DNA from: Olsenella_K sp036454645
GTDB taxonomy: Bacteria; Actinomycetota; Coriobacteriia; Coriobacteriales; Atopobiaceae
Direction: 5' to 3'
Assembly (NCBI GenBank): GCA_036454645.1
Contig: JAZHSQ010000006.1
Span: 1-64,000 of the forward strand
DNA: 64,000 nt
In this document: positions 44,685 through 53,337 of the stretch, one piece after another
Layout: the number at the start of each line of letters is the position of its first letter
How positions within the stretch are numbered: the stretch's first letter is position 1
Notes under the pieces: generated by a model
The model's database searches: none
What the model saw: only the letters and a program-made list of their open reading frames with translations
What the model was told of the DNA's origin: nothing
Program-made: the position numbers and the translations under genes

Positions 44685-46988
44685 GTGCGCTACGCGAGCG
44701 TGGTCGTCGACATAGCGACGAGGGCCCTCGACGAGCCCTTCGACTACGTCGTGCCCGAGGGCCTCGAGGCCGCGTGCGCCGTGGGCGCCACGGTGCTCGT
44801 GACCTTCTCGCACAGGCACGCCGTGGGCTACGTGGTGGCGCTCTCCGACGATGCGCCGGCGGGCGTGGGGGCGGGGCGGCTGCTGCCCGTGGAGGCCGTG
44901 CTCGCCCCGCCCGCCTTCGACGAGGCGGCCGCGCGCGTCGCGCTCTGGATCGCGCGGGAGTACGCCTGCCCGCCGGCGGACGCGGTGCGGCTCTTCCTGG
45001 CGCCGGGCCAGACCGTCAAGGTCACCCGCGCCGACGAGGGGTCGCCCTGGGAGCTCGTCTGCGAGTCGTCCGGCCCGGTCGACGAGCGCTGGGTCGCCCT
45101 CGGCGAGGCCGCGGCGGACTTCCGCCCGCGCGCCAACGCGAGCAGGCAGCGCCAGGTCATCGAGGCGCTCGAGGCGGGCCCCATGCGCCTGGCGGAGCTC
45201 GCCGCCACGGCGGGCTCCGTCGCGCAGACGGTCGCGGCGCTCGAGCGGCGCGGCGTCGTGCGCGTCTGGCGGGCCCGCCACGTGCGCGGCCAGGAGGGCA
45301 CGTCCCTCTCGTCCGCCGTCGCCGCCCGCCCGCGCGAGCTCACGGAGGGGCAGCGCGCCGCCCTCGCCGCGATCGACGAGGCGCGCGAGGCGGCCTCCGG
45401 CGACGTGGTGCTCGTCGACGGCGTCACGGGCTCGGGCAAGACCGAGGTCTACCTCGACGCCATCGAGCACGCGCTGGCGGCGGGCAGGGGCGCCATCGTG
45501 CTCGTGCCCGAGATCTCGCTCACGCCGCAGACGGTCGGCAGGTTCCGCTCGCGCTTCGGCGACGAGGTCGCGGTGCTGCACTCGCGCCTGTCCGCGGGCG
45601 AGCGCTTCGACCAGTGGGACCTCGCTCGCAGGGGCGAGGCCCGCGTGGTGGTGGGCGCCCGCTCGGCGCTCTTCGCCCCGGTGGCGGACCTCGGGCTCGT
45701 CGTGATCGACGAGGAGCACGAGGGCTCCTACAAGCAGGACAAGTCCCCGCGCTACCACGCGCGCGAGGTGGCCGCCCGGCTCGCGGCCGAGCGCGGCTGC
45801 GCCCTCGTCCTCGGGTCGGCGACGCCCTCGCTCGAGAGCCTGCGCCGCTGCGAGGTGGGCTCCTGGCGCGGGGCGCGCTGGCGGCGGGTGGAGATGCTGG
45901 AGCGCCCGGGCGGCGCGCGCCTGCCCGAGGTGCGCGTGGTCGACATGGCGGGCCAGTTCCGCGGCGGAAGGAGGTCGGTCTTCTCCGCCCCGCTCGCCGA
46001 GGCGCTCGAGGGCGTGAGGGACCGGCGCGAGAAGGCCGTGCTGCTGCTCAACCGCAGGGGCTTCTCGAACTTCCTGATGTGCCGCGACTGCGGGTGCGTG
46101 CCGGAGTGCCCGCACTGCTCCTGCGCGCTCACCTACCACGAGCGGACGCACACGCTGGAGTGCCACACCTGCGGGAGGAGCTGGCCGCAGCGGGCCTACC
46201 CCGACCCCTCGACGCGCTGCCCCAACTGCGGCAGCCGCTACATGGCGGCCTACGGCGTGGGGACCGAGCGGGTGGAGGACGAGCTCAGGCTCCTGCTCGG
46301 CGACGGGGTGGAGGTCATCCGGATGGACGCGGACGCCACGCGGCGCAAGGGCGCGCACCAGGAGCTGCTCGAGCGCTTCGACGCGGCCGAGTGCGCGGTG
46401 CTCGTGGGCACGCAGATGATCGCCAAGGGCCTCGACTTCCCCGAGGTCACGCTCGTGGGCGTCGTCAACGCGGACACGACGCTGAAGCTGCCCGACTTCC
46501 GCGCGGCGGAGCGCACCTACGACCTCCTGGAGCAGGTCGCGGGGCGCGCGGGCAGGGGAGGGGCGGCCGGCGAGGTCATCATCCAGACCTACTGGGCCAA
46601 CCACCCCGCGATTCAGGCGGTCGCCCGCCACGACCGCGGCGTCTTCCTCGACTACGAGCTCGAGGACAGGCGCGACGCGGGCTACCCGCCCTTCTCGCGC
46701 ACGGCGAACGCCGTGGTGTGGGGCAGGGACGCGGGCGCCGTGGCCGCCTGCGCCGACGAGCTCGCCCGCCTGGTGCGCGAGGAGGTCGCGGGCGAGGGCG
46801 GCTGGGAGGTGCTCGGCCCCACGGACTGCGTGAAGGCCCGGGTCAAGGACCGCGTGCGCCGCCACGTGGTCGTGAAGGCGCCCGTCGACGCCGACCTCGG
46901 CCCCGCGCTCTCGCGCTGCGCCGCCAGGCTCACCAGGCGCCAGGGTATAAGGATGGCATTGGACGTCGACGCCTACGACTTCATGTGA
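44685..46988 (+). CDS. priA: Primosomal protein N' (replication restart helicase PriA)
   Basis: PriA recognises stalled forks and reloads the replicative helicase. The 767 aa protein has the N-terminal 3'-end-binding domain, Walker A G-V-T-G-S-G-K-T-E near residue 245, Walker B V-I-D-E-E-H near residue 340, and eight zinc-binding Cys at about 466-510 (C-R-D-C, C-P-H-C, C-H-T-C, C-P-N-C). The helicase motifs are intact, unlike the inactivated PriA of mycobacteria. The GTG directly abuts the metK stop. Confidence 0.95.
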   Translation: MRYASVVVDIATRALDEPFDYVVPEGLEAACAVGATVLVTFSHRHAVGYVVALSDDAPAGVGAGRLLPVEAVLAPPAFDEAAARVALWIAREYACPPADAVRLFLAPGQTVKVTRADEGSPWELVCESSGPVDERWVALGEAAADFRPRANASRQRQVIEALEAGPMRLAELAATAGSVAQTVAALERRGVVRVWRARHVRGQEGTSLSSAVAARPRELTEGQRAALAAIDEAREAASGDVVLVDGVTGSGKTEVYLDAIEHALAAGRGAIVLVPEISLTPQTVGRFRSRFGDEVAVLHSRLSAGERFDQWDLARRGEARVVVGARSALFAPVADLGLVVIDEEHEGSYKQDKSPRYHAREVAARLAAERGCALVLGSATPSLESLRRCEVGSWRGARWRRVEMLERPGGARLPEVRVVDMAGQFRGGRRSVFSAPLAEALEGVRDRREKAVLLLNRRGFSNFLMCRDCGCVPECPHCSCALTYHERTHTLECHTCGRSWPQRAYPDPSTRCPNCGSRYMAAYGVGTERVEDELRLLLGDGVEVIRMDADATRRKGAHQELLERFDAAECAVLVGTQMIAKGLDFPEVTLVGVVNADTTLKLPDFRAAERTYDLLEQVAGRAGRGGAAGEVIIQTYWANHPAIQAVARHDRGVFLDYELEDRRDAGYPPFSRTANAVVWGRDAGAVAACADELARLVREEVAGEGGWEVLGPTDCVKARVKDRVRRHVVVKAPVDADLGPALSRCAARLTRRQGIRMALDVDAYDFM

Positions 46989-47049
46989 GGCGCGGCGGAA
47001 CGCAGAGGGATGAGTGACCGGCGCAGGCCGGTGCGATAGGAGGAGCAAC

Positions 47050-47592
47050 ATGAGCGGACTTGATGACATCGTCGTGGCGCCCAACGAGTGCCTGAAGACC
47101 GAGTGCGCGCCGGTCGAGAGGATCGACGCCAAGGTGAGGCAGCTCGCGAGGCGCATGCTCAAGGACATGTACGCGGCGGACGGCTGCGGCCTCGCCGCAC
47201 CGCAGGTGGGCGAGCTCGTGCAGCTCGTCGTCATTGACGTGGACTACGGCGCGGGCAAGAAGAACCCCTACGTGCTGATCAACCCCAAGGTCGTCGTCGC
47301 CGACGGCGAGGAGCGCGAGAACGGCGAGGGCTGCCTCTCGTTCCCCGGGATCACGGTGCCCGTCTCGCGCCCGACCCACGTCGTGGTGCAGGCGCTCAAC
47401 CTCGACGGCGACCTCATGCAGTACGAGGCCCGCGACAACCTGCTCGCCATGTGCCTGCAGCACGAGATCGACCACCTGCACGGCGTGACGATGCTCGACC
47501 ACCTCACGCCGGCGCAGCGCGTCCGGGCCGTCGCGGCCTACCAGGACGCCCTCGCCCGGGGCGCGCGCCCCGGCGAGGTCGGCGAGGAGTAG
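47050..47592 (+). CDS. def: Peptide deformylase
   Basis: Removes the N-formyl group from new proteins. The 180 aa protein has the three catalytic motifs G-C-G-L-A-A-P-Q (residue 45), E-G-C-L-S (residue 93) and Q-H-E-I-D-H-L (residue 137), whose Cys and two His bind the metal. The ATG follows AGGAGCA. fmt follows after nine bases, pairing formylation and deformylation as in most bacteria. Confidence 0.96.
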   Translation: MSGLDDIVVAPNECLKTECAPVERIDAKVRQLARRMLKDMYAADGCGLAAPQVGELVQLVVIDVDYGAGKKNPYVLINPKVVVADGEERENGEGCLSFPGITVPVSRPTHVVVQALNLDGDLMQYEARDNLLAMCLQHEIDHLHGVTMLDHLTPAQRVRAVAAYQDALARGARPGEVGEE

Positions 47593-47601
47593 GGGGGCGC
47601 C

Positions 47602-48603
47602 ATGCGCATCGTATTCATGGGGACGCCCGAGTTCGCCGTCCCCTCGCTCGAGCTCCTGGCCGAGAAGGGCGACGTGGCCCTCGTGGTCACCCGCCCCGAC
47701 GCGGTGCGCGGCCGCGGCAGGGACCTCGTGCCCTCGCCGGTGAAGGCCGCCGCGCAGCGGCTCGGCCTGCCCGTGCTGGAGGCGCGCCGCGTGAGCGACG
47801 AGGTGCTCGCCGCCGTCGCGGACGCGGCCGTCGACGTGGTCTGCGTGGCGGCCTACGGCGCGATCCTGCCGGACGAGCTCCTCGGCATGACCCGCCTGGG
47901 CTGCGTGAACGTGCACGCCTCGCTGCTGCCGCGCTGGCGCGGCGCCGCGCCGATCCAGCGCGCGGTGCTGGCGGGCGACGAGCGCGCGGGCGTCTCGATC
48001 ATGCGCATCGCGCACGACCTCGACGCGGGCGCGTGGTGCCGGCAGGCCTCGACGGAGGTCGCGGACAAGCCCTGCGCGGAGCTCATGGCCGAGCTGGCGC
48101 GGCTGGGCGCGCGCGAGCTCGCGCGCGCCCTGGACGAGATGGGCCGCGGGGTCGCGGTCTGGCACGAGCAGGACGAGTCGCTCGTGACGCTCGCGCCGAA
48201 GATCACGAAGGAGGAGATGCGCCTCGATCCGGCGGACCCCGCGCTCGCGAACAAGCGCCGCGTGCAGGCCTCGCTCGACGCGGCGCCGGCGCGGCTGGTA
48301 GTCGGCGGAAGGGGCGTCCGCGCGATGGGCGCCGCCCTCTCCGGGCGCGACGTGGCCGAAGGCGAGGTCGAGGTCGACCACGGCCGGGTGTTCCTCGGCT
48401 GCGCGGACGGCGCGCTCGAGCTCACGCTCGTGAAGCCGGACGGCAAGCGCGAGATGCCCGCCTCCGCCTGGGCGCAGGGGCTCAAGGCGCCGGGCCGCAA
48501 GGGCAAGGGCGCCGCGGCGGGCTCCACCGCGGGCTCAGGGGCGGGCTCAACCGCGGGAGCTGCCGCCGACGCGGCCCCGCGCCTCACCTGGTCGAGGGCC
48601 TAG
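47602..48603 (+). CDS. fmt: Methionyl-tRNA formyltransferase
   Basis: Formylates initiator Met-tRNA using 10-formyl-tetrahydrofolate. The 333 aa protein starts M-R-I-V-F-M-G-T-P-E-F-A-V-P and has the catalytic N-V-H-A-S-L-L-P-R-W-R-G-A-A-P-I near residue 103, with the Asp of H-D-L-D-A-G about 35 residues later. The C-terminal tRNA-binding domain ends in a Gly/Ser/Ala-rich stretch of about 30 residues built from short G-S-T-A-G-S repeats. The ATG is preceded by GGGGGG. Confidence 0.94.
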   Translation: MRIVFMGTPEFAVPSLELLAEKGDVALVVTRPDAVRGRGRDLVPSPVKAAAQRLGLPVLEARRVSDEVLAAVADAAVDVVCVAAYGAILPDELLGMTRLGCVNVHASLLPRWRGAAPIQRAVLAGDERAGVSIMRIAHDLDAGAWCRQASTEVADKPCAELMAELARLGARELARALDEMGRGVAVWHEQDESLVTLAPKITKEEMRLDPADPALANKRRVQASLDAAPARLVVGGRGVRAMGAALSGRDVAEGEVEVDHGRVFLGCADGALELTLVKPDGKREMPASAWAQGLKAPGRKGKGAAAGSTAGSGAGSTAGAAADAAPRLTWSRA

Positions 48604-48604
48604 C

Positions 48605-50299
48605 GTGGCCAGGCGCGAGGGAGGGGCGAGAAGGCCGTCCGGCCGGCAGGGCGACGCCCGGCGGGCCGGCGGCCGCGGGCAGGCCAGCCGCGAGCGCGAC
48701 GTCCGGCGGGCCGGCGGCCGCGGGCACGACGCCCGGCGGGCCGACGGGCTTCGCGGGGCGAGCGCGGCGCGCGTCGCCGCCGCGGACCTCGTCCGCGAGG
48801 TCCGTGCGAGGGACGGGCGCGTGAAGGACATCGCGCGCAGGTCCGCGACGCTCGCCGGACTCCCGGCGCGCGATCGGGACCTGGCGATGCGGCTCGCGTG
48901 CGGCGTCGTGGCGACCAGCGGCAGGCTCGACGAGGTCCTGGGCTCGCACCTGAGGGGCAGGTCCCACCTCGAGCCGCGCGTGCGCGACGCGCTGCGCGTC
49001 TCCTGCTTCGAGCTGCTCTACCTCAGCACCCCCGCCTCGGCGGCGGTAGACCAGGGCGTGGAGCTCGTGCGCTCCTGCGCGCCGCGTGCGGCCGGCCTCG
49101 CCAACGCGGTCCTGCGTCGCGTCGCGGAGCAGGACCGGCCGAGGGTCGAGGCTGCGCGGCGCAGGACCGAGGAAGCCGCGGGCGAGGGCGCTGCGGTAGA
49201 GGCCGCCGCGACGGCGGCTGCTGCCGTCGATACCGGGACCGAGTCCCAAGAGGGTCCCGCCGCCGCGGGAGAGGGCGACCTCGCCGACCTCGTGCTCGTC
49301 TCCGGCCTCCCCGCGTGGCTCGTCCGGGGGCTCGTCGGCGCCGTGGGGCTTCCCGCGGCCCGGAGGGTCTGCCTCGACGAGCTGGAGCCCGCGCCCGTCT
49401 ACGTGCGCGCGAACCCCATGGCCTTGTCGCCCGAGGGCGCGCCCGCGCGCCTGAAGGAGGTCGGCCTTGGGCCCAGGCGCGTCGAGGACACCGACGTCTA
49501 CCTGCTGGAGCGTCCCGGCGCACTCGCGTCGAGCGGACTCGTGAAAGAGGCCGACGTGGTGCCCGCGGACCTGGCGGCGCAGCTCGTCTCCTGCGTCGCG
49601 GCTCCGCGGCCCGCCTCGTCCGTGCTCGAGGTGGGCCAGGGGCGGGGCACCAAGTCCCTGCTGCTCGAGGCGGCCGCGCTCGCGGGCGGAGGCGCGGCCG
49701 ACATCCTGGGCGTGGACTCCGAGGAGTTCAAGTGCCGGCTCTCCCGCAGGCGGATGGAGGCCGCCCGCCTCGACGGGCACGTGTCCAGCCTCGTGCTCGA
49801 CGCCCGCGAGCTCGGCGGCAAGGAGCCGCCGGCGGGCGTCGAGGCTGCCTACGACCTCGTCTTCGTCGACGCGCCGTGCTCCGGCACGGGCACGATGCGC
49901 CGCCACCCGGAGATCGCGAGGTCGCTCGCGCGCGCCTCGGTCGAGCCGGTCGAGCAGGGCGCGCCGGTCGAGCAGGGCGCGCCGGGTTCGCTGCCCGTGC
50001 TGCAGCTGCAGATCCTCGCGGCCGCCGCCGCGCGCGTGCGGCCCGGCGGCGAGCTGGTCTACGCCACCTGCTCGTTCCTGCCCCAGGAGAACCGCGGCGT
50101 GGTCGACGCGTTTCTCGCCTCGAGCGAGGGGGCTGGCTTCGAGCTGGCGCCCGTCTGCGACGCCTGGGGCGTGCGGCAGATGGGTGAGGGGGGCCAGCGG
50201 CTCGTCAGGTCCTTCTCCGACGGGGGATTCCTCCTGAGCGTGACCGGAAAATGGCCTTGCGACCTGCACTTCTGCGCGCGTATGGTGAAGTGCGCCTGA
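48605..50299 (+). CDS. rsmB: 16S rRNA (cytosine-967-C5)-methyltransferase RsmB
   Basis: Methylates C967 of 16S rRNA. The 564 aa protein has an N-terminal Arg/Gly-rich extension of about 50 residues with an imperfect repeat (R-R-A-G-G-R-G), a NusB-like RNA-binding domain at about 55-185, an Ala/Glu-rich linker, then the methyltransferase. Motif IV D-A-P-C-S-G-T-G (near 422) and motif VI Y-A-T-C-S-F (near 486) hold the two catalytic Cys. The SAM loop reads E-V-G-Q-G-R-G-T-K-S, slightly unusual. A six-residue V-E-Q-G-A-P duplication lies near 449. The GTG start is one base after the fmt stop. Confidence 0.92.
   Translation: MARREGGARRPSGRQGDARRAGGRGQASRERDVRRAGGRGHDARRADGLRGASAARVAAADLVREVRARDGRVKDIARRSATLAGLPARDRDLAMRLACGVVATSGRLDEVLGSHLRGRSHLEPRVRDALRVSCFELLYLSTPASAAVDQGVELVRSCAPRAAGLANAVLRRVAEQDRPRVEAARRRTEEAAGEGAAVEAAATAAAAVDTGTESQEGPAAAGEGDLADLVLVSGLPAWLVRGLVGAVGLPAARRVCLDELEPAPVYVRANPMALSPEGAPARLKEVGLGPRRVEDTDVYLLERPGALASSGLVKEADVVPADLAAQLVSCVAAPRPASSVLEVGQGRGTKSLLLEAAALAGGGAADILGVDSEEFKCRLSRRRMEAARLDGHVSSLVLDARELGGKEPPAGVEAAYDLVFVDAPCSGTGTMRRHPEIARSLARASVEPVEQGAPVEQGAPGSLPVLQLQILAAAAARVRPGGELVYATCSFLPQENRGVVDAFLASSEGAGFELAPVCDAWGVRQMGEGGQRLVRSFSDGGFLLSVTGKWPCDLHFCARMVKCA
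48658..48726 (+). repeat. 24-bp in-frame direct repeat in the rsmB 5' end
   Basis: The same 24 bp occur at 48658-48681 and 48703-48726, 45 bp apart, encoding the repeated R-R-A-G-G-R-G segment. A third partial copy follows. The phase of three keeps the frame. Confidence 0.7.
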
Positions 50300-50301
50300 T
50301 T

Positions 50302-50337
50302 GGCCAGGCGCGAATAGTCGGTGTGGCGCGCCTGGCC
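50302..50337 (+). other. Hairpin just after rsmB
   Basis: GGCCAGGCGCG (50302-50312) pairs perfectly with CGCGCCTGGCC (50327-50337) around a 14-base loop, two bases after the rsmB stop. There is no U tract, so intrinsic termination is doubtful; it may protect the mRNA end. Confidence 0.5.
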
Positions 50338-50411
50338 GGCGGAGGTGCGGGGCAGCCTTGCGGCCCCTGCCACGCCGCTCGCCCCGCCACGCCGTACGCA
50401 CCGTCGCGTCA

Positions 50412-50460
50412 CATGAAGAGAGCGCATGCCGGCGGTCGTCCGGCGTGCGCTCTCTTCATG
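50412..50460. terminator. Bidirectional terminator-like hairpin between rsmB and the FmdB gene
   Basis: A 21-bp stem with a single G-T pair (50412-50432 with 50440-50460) and a seven-base loop. It lies between convergent genes. The stem ends in TCTCTTCATG on both strands instead of a pure U run. Confidence 0.65.
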
Positions 50461-50546
50461 CAATGCCGCCTGCCGCGGCTGCCTGGTACGTGCTAGGTCG
50501 CTGCCGACGAGCGGCGAGCGTGGCGCGAGCCATCTGCGACGTGCGC

Positions 50547-50729
50547 CTACTTGCCCTTCTGGTCCGTGTTGTAGAACCCCGAGCCCTTGAAGACGATGCC
50601 GGAGGGGGAGAAGACGCGCTCGGCCTCGTTGCCGCACTTGGGGCAGGTCACCTTGGGGTGGGCGGACATGGGGTGCTCCACCTCGAACGTGGTACCGCAA
50701 GAAGGACACTTGTAGTCATAGCGAGCCAT
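50547..50729 (-). CDS. FmdB family zinc ribbon protein
   Basis: A 60 aa protein beginning M-A-R-Y-D-Y-K-C-P-S-C-G with a second C-P-K-C pair, giving a four-Cys zinc ribbon, then the family-typical V-F-S-P-S-G-I-V-F-K-G-S-G-F-Y. FmdB proteins are small putative regulators of unknown function. The ATG at 50729 gives the family N-terminus; GGAGG lies ten bases upstream. Confidence 0.85.
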   Translation of the reverse strand: MARYDYKCPSCGTTFEVEHPMSAHPKVTCPKCGNEAERVFSPSGIVFKGSGFYNTDQKGK

Positions 50730-50814
50730 AGAAGAAAGCCTCCGAAGACGAACGTGCCGAACAGGGCGCGCAAAGCAACCCTGCTTCACGCTTGTGATAC
50801 TTTACCCAAATGGT

Positions 50815-50849
50815 GGCGGGCAAACCGTTGGGATGCGACAATGCCCGCC
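50815..50849 (+). other. Hairpin in the leader of the HAD-TPK gene
   Basis: GGCGGGCA (50815-50822) pairs with TGCCCGCC (50842-50849) around a 19-base loop, about 40 bp before the start codon. No thiamine (TPP) riboswitch consensus was found in this leader. Confidence 0.4.
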
Positions 50850-50891
50850 GATTCCATGCCAGCTCGTTGCCAGCTCACGGAGGCGTTGCGC

Positions 50892-52253
50892 ATGTCCATC
50901 GCAGGAGCGATCTTCGACCTAGACGGGACCCTCGTCGACTCGCAGGCGCAGTGGCGCCAGGCGGTCACCGGCGTGCTCGTCCGCCGTGGCCTGGACGCTC
51001 CCGCCGCGGACTGTGCGTTCGCGGACTCGGAGTCGCTCGCCCTGGGCGAGAAGTGCGCGTGGCTCCACGACAGCCTGGGGCTGGCGGCGAGCGCGAAGGA
51101 GCTCTACGAGGAGATAGCCGGGCGCATGCGGGTCGCCTACCAGCGCGAGGTGACCGCCTTGCCAGGTGCTGGCGCGTTCCTGCGCGAGCTCGCCGGCGCA
51201 GGCGTCCGGCTGGCGATCGCCTCCTCCACGCCGGGCCCCCTCGTCGACGCCGCGCTTGCCGCACAGGGCTTCGAGGGCCTCTTCGACGCCGTCGTCACCG
51301 GCGAGCAGGTCGCGCGCAGCAAGGAGTTCCCCGACATCTACCTGGCCGCGCTCGAGGCGCTCGGCACGCCGCGCGAGCGCACCTGGGTCTTCGAGGACGC
51401 CCCGTACGGGCTCAGGTCCGCGCGCGCGGCGGGGCTCAGGACCGTCTGCGTGTTCGGCGAGGGCCGGCGCGAGGGGAGGGGCTCGGACGAGGACGCGCTT
51501 TCCGCGACCTCGGACGTCTTCGTCCACGGCTACGCCGAGCTCTCGCTCGCGCTCATCGACGACTTCGCCGCCTGCGATCCCGCGCGCCTGCGCGGCGAGA
51601 CCCGCGTCCTCGTGGTGGACGGCTCTCCGCTGCCGAGCTCGCCCGAGCTCGTCGCCAGCCTCGCCGCCGACGCCGACTACGTGGTGGCGGCCGACAAGGG
51701 CGCGGAGGCCTTTCTTGCGGCCGGCGTTGCCGCCGACATCTTCTGCGGCGACGCCGACTCCGTGAGCGAGGAGGCCGCCGAGTGGGCCCGGGCGCGCTCC
51801 TCGGCCGAGATCCTGTTCCCGAGCGAGAAGTATGACACGGACCTCGGCCTGGCGCTCGCCTGCGCGCGCCACGAGGCGGCGCGCCGCGGGACGTCGGCGC
51901 GCGTGACCGTGACCTGCGCCTCGGGCGGGCGCCCCGACCACGCCCTCGCGGTGGTCGGCCTTCTCGCGCAGAACGCGGACCTCTCGCCGAGGATCGTCGA
52001 GGACGGCTACGAGTGTCGCGTGCTCTCGCCGGACGGCATGGCCAGCTGGCGGATAGGGGGCCGCGAGGGCGCGACCTTCTCGCTCGTCGCCCTGCGCGAG
52101 GGCACCGTCGCGAGCGAGCGGGGCTTCCGCTGGGAGCTCGACCACCGCAGCCTCGGGCTCCTCGCCGACCTCGGCATCTCGAACGTGGTCGCCTCTGACG
52201 CGGCGGAGGTCGAGTGCCACGCGGGCGTCGTTGCCGCCTACCTCATCGGGTAG
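50892..52253 (+). CDS. Fusion of a HAD-family phosphatase and thiamine pyrophosphokinase
   Basis: A 453 aa two-domain protein. Residues 1-215 form a subfamily IA HAD hydrolase: nucleophile and acid/base Asp 9 and 11 in F-D-L-D-G-T-L-V-D-S, A-S-S-T-P and V-F-E-D-A-P-Y-G. Residues 235-453 match thiamine pyrophosphokinase: G-D-A-D-S, E-K-Y-D-T-D and A-S-G-G-R-P-D-H. The TPK part would convert thiamine to thiamine diphosphate; the HAD part may remove phosphate from a related compound. Position before rpmB and asp23 matches thiN in B. subtilis. The ATG follows GGAGG. Confidence 0.85.
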   Translation: MSIAGAIFDLDGTLVDSQAQWRQAVTGVLVRRGLDAPAADCAFADSESLALGEKCAWLHDSLGLAASAKELYEEIAGRMRVAYQREVTALPGAGAFLRELAGAGVRLAIASSTPGPLVDAALAAQGFEGLFDAVVTGEQVARSKEFPDIYLAALEALGTPRERTWVFEDAPYGLRSARAAGLRTVCVFGEGRREGRGSDEDALSATSDVFVHGYAELSLALIDDFAACDPARLRGETRVLVVDGSPLPSSPELVASLAADADYVVAADKGAEAFLAAGVAADIFCGDADSVSEEAAEWARARSSAEILFPSEKYDTDLGLALACARHEAARRGTSARVTVTCASGGRPDHALAVVGLLAQNADLSPRIVEDGYECRVLSPDGMASWRIGGREGATFSLVALREGTVASERGFRWELDHRSLGLLADLGISNVVASDAAEVECHAGVVAAYLIG

Positions 52254-52255
52254 AC

Positions 52256-52316
52256 GCCCGCCCGCCGGTAGCACGCCGTCCGTGCGTTGCCCGCCCGCCG
52301 GCAGCACGCCGCCCGT
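52256..52316. repeat. 28-bp direct repeat after the HAD-TPK gene
   Basis: Two copies, 52256-52283 and 52289-52316, differ at two positions (T/C) and begin with GCCCGCCCGCCGG. They lie right after the stop. Function unknown; a simple duplication is likely. Confidence 0.55.
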
Positions 52317-52393
52317 CCGGCACCGGACTTCCGATGTCCGAGCCATGCGAAGTGCCAGGGCAAGGGGCAGGGGCAAGGGCAAAGGACAAATTG

Positions 52394-52429
52394 GTGCAAA
52401 AACAAAGAAGGCCCTCGTCGAGGGCCTTC
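52394..52429 (-). terminator. Terminator of rpmB
   Basis: On the minus strand GAAGGCCCTC and GAGGGCCTTC (52429-52407) form a 10-bp stem with a three-base loop, followed by TTTGTTTTT. Confidence 0.85.
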
Positions 52430-52478
52430 TCGGATTCATAGCTCGCCCGCTGGGGCGCGTCATGCCAAAGGCGCGGAC

Positions 52479-52667
52479 CTACCCGCGGACCAGGTTGCCC
52501 TTCTTGAGGCAGGTGGTGCAGACGTTCATCTTCTTGCGCTTGCCGTCCTGCACGATGGTGACGTGCTGGATGTTCGGACGGAACTTACGGTTTACGGTGC
52601 GGTGCGAGTGGCTCACAGAACGACCAGCAACAGCGTGCTTACCGCAGATCTCACAAACCTTCGACAT
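52479..52667 (-). CDS. rpmB: 50S ribosomal protein L28
   Basis: A 62 aa ribosomal protein of the large subunit. It starts M-S-K-V-C-E-I-C-G-K and includes S-H-S-H-R-T-V-N-R-K-F-R-P-N. The four Cys (C-E-I-C and C-T-T-C) mark the zinc-binding form. GGAGG lies nine bases before the ATG. It is a single-gene unit with its own promoter and terminator, divergent from asp23. Confidence 0.96.
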   Translation of the reverse strand: MSKVCEICGKHAVAGRSVSHSHRTVNRKFRPNIQHVTIVQDGKRKKMNVCTTCLKKGNLVRG

Positions 52668-52742
52668 GATACTGACCTCCAACTCAGGCGCTCGGGCAGA
52701 CGTGGTGGCCTTAGCGCCCCTACTACTCACAAAACACAGGGA

Positions 52743-52770
52743 ACTATACCACAACGCCTCGGCTATACAA
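52743..52770 (-). promoter_or_regulatory. Promoter of rpmB
   Basis: On the minus strand TTGTAT (52770-52765) and TATAGT (52748-52743) are 16 bp apart, giving a leader of about 70 nt. Confidence 0.6.
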
Positions 52771-52882
52771 GAGCATCATCCGCCAACCTGATGCCACAGG
52801 AGCAAAGCCCGCGGTTTCTCCACACGCGACAGGCTTCCTATACCCTGCTCCGACTACGAGCCGCCCGCCATCGCGGCGCGCT

Positions 52883-52924
52883 GAGGACTGCGCCGCGGCT
52901 GTTGAGGACTGCGCCGCGGCTGTT
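52883..52924. repeat. 21-bp tandem repeat, two copies
   Basis: GAGGACTGCGCCGCGGCTGTT twice in tandem (52883-52903 and 52904-52924), followed by a partial copy. It lies in the non-coding gap between rpmB and asp23. Confidence 0.7.
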
Positions 52925-52995
52925 GAGGGCGCCGCCGTGGCCCGCTTCACCGATGCGCCCTTGCCTGGAATGACATCAACGTTGAAACGTAAGCC

Positions 52996-53115
52996 AGTAA
53001 ATCACTTTTTCCCGACAAAATCCTCGGATTTTGTCGGCTAATGGCAAATTGCGGGGGGAGCAAATCGCTCTTTCCCGACAAAATAACGAGAAATTGTCTG
53101 GAAAAAGTAATTTGG
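52996..53115. repeat. Low-GC, hairpin-rich repeat element (REP/MITE-like)
   Basis: A 26-bp direct repeat occurs at 52996-53021 and 53059-53084 with three differences; each copy contains TTTCCCGACAAAAT. The first forms a perfect 12-bp stem (CCGACAAAATCC 53012-53023 with 53026-53037). The second pairs imperfectly with 53091-53114, matching about 18 of 24 positions. The stretch is far lower in GC than the rest of the window and encodes nothing recognisable, so it looks like an intergenic palindromic element or remnant. Confidence 0.6.
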
Positions 53116-53337
53116 TCACGTAAGGCCCGTGTCGGCGCGGTGGCCTAGCACGGCCTGGATGTCGTGGGGTGGAGAAGGACGGCTTAGAACGGCTCTCATC
53201 GCCTCGCCTCTTTGGGGATGGTCAGGCAGAAACCGCCTCTGGCGTCCCGGGGTGCGGAGCCGGCGTAGCCCGCCGCGCCCGGCCGCCCTCGCCCGTCATC
53301 CGCACCGCGACGTGTCCATGAATGCCGCACCTTTGAA
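53116..53337. other. Non-coding gap with no recognised feature
   Basis: This part of the 0.9 kb gap between rpmB and asp23 returns to high GC. Short open frames exist on both strands but none has a ribosome site or a recognisable product. Confidence 0.5.

Noticed and set aside
50730..50891. TPP riboswitch before the HAD-TPK gene
   Set aside because: The conserved CTGAGA and ACCTGA elements are absent; only a simple hairpin is present.
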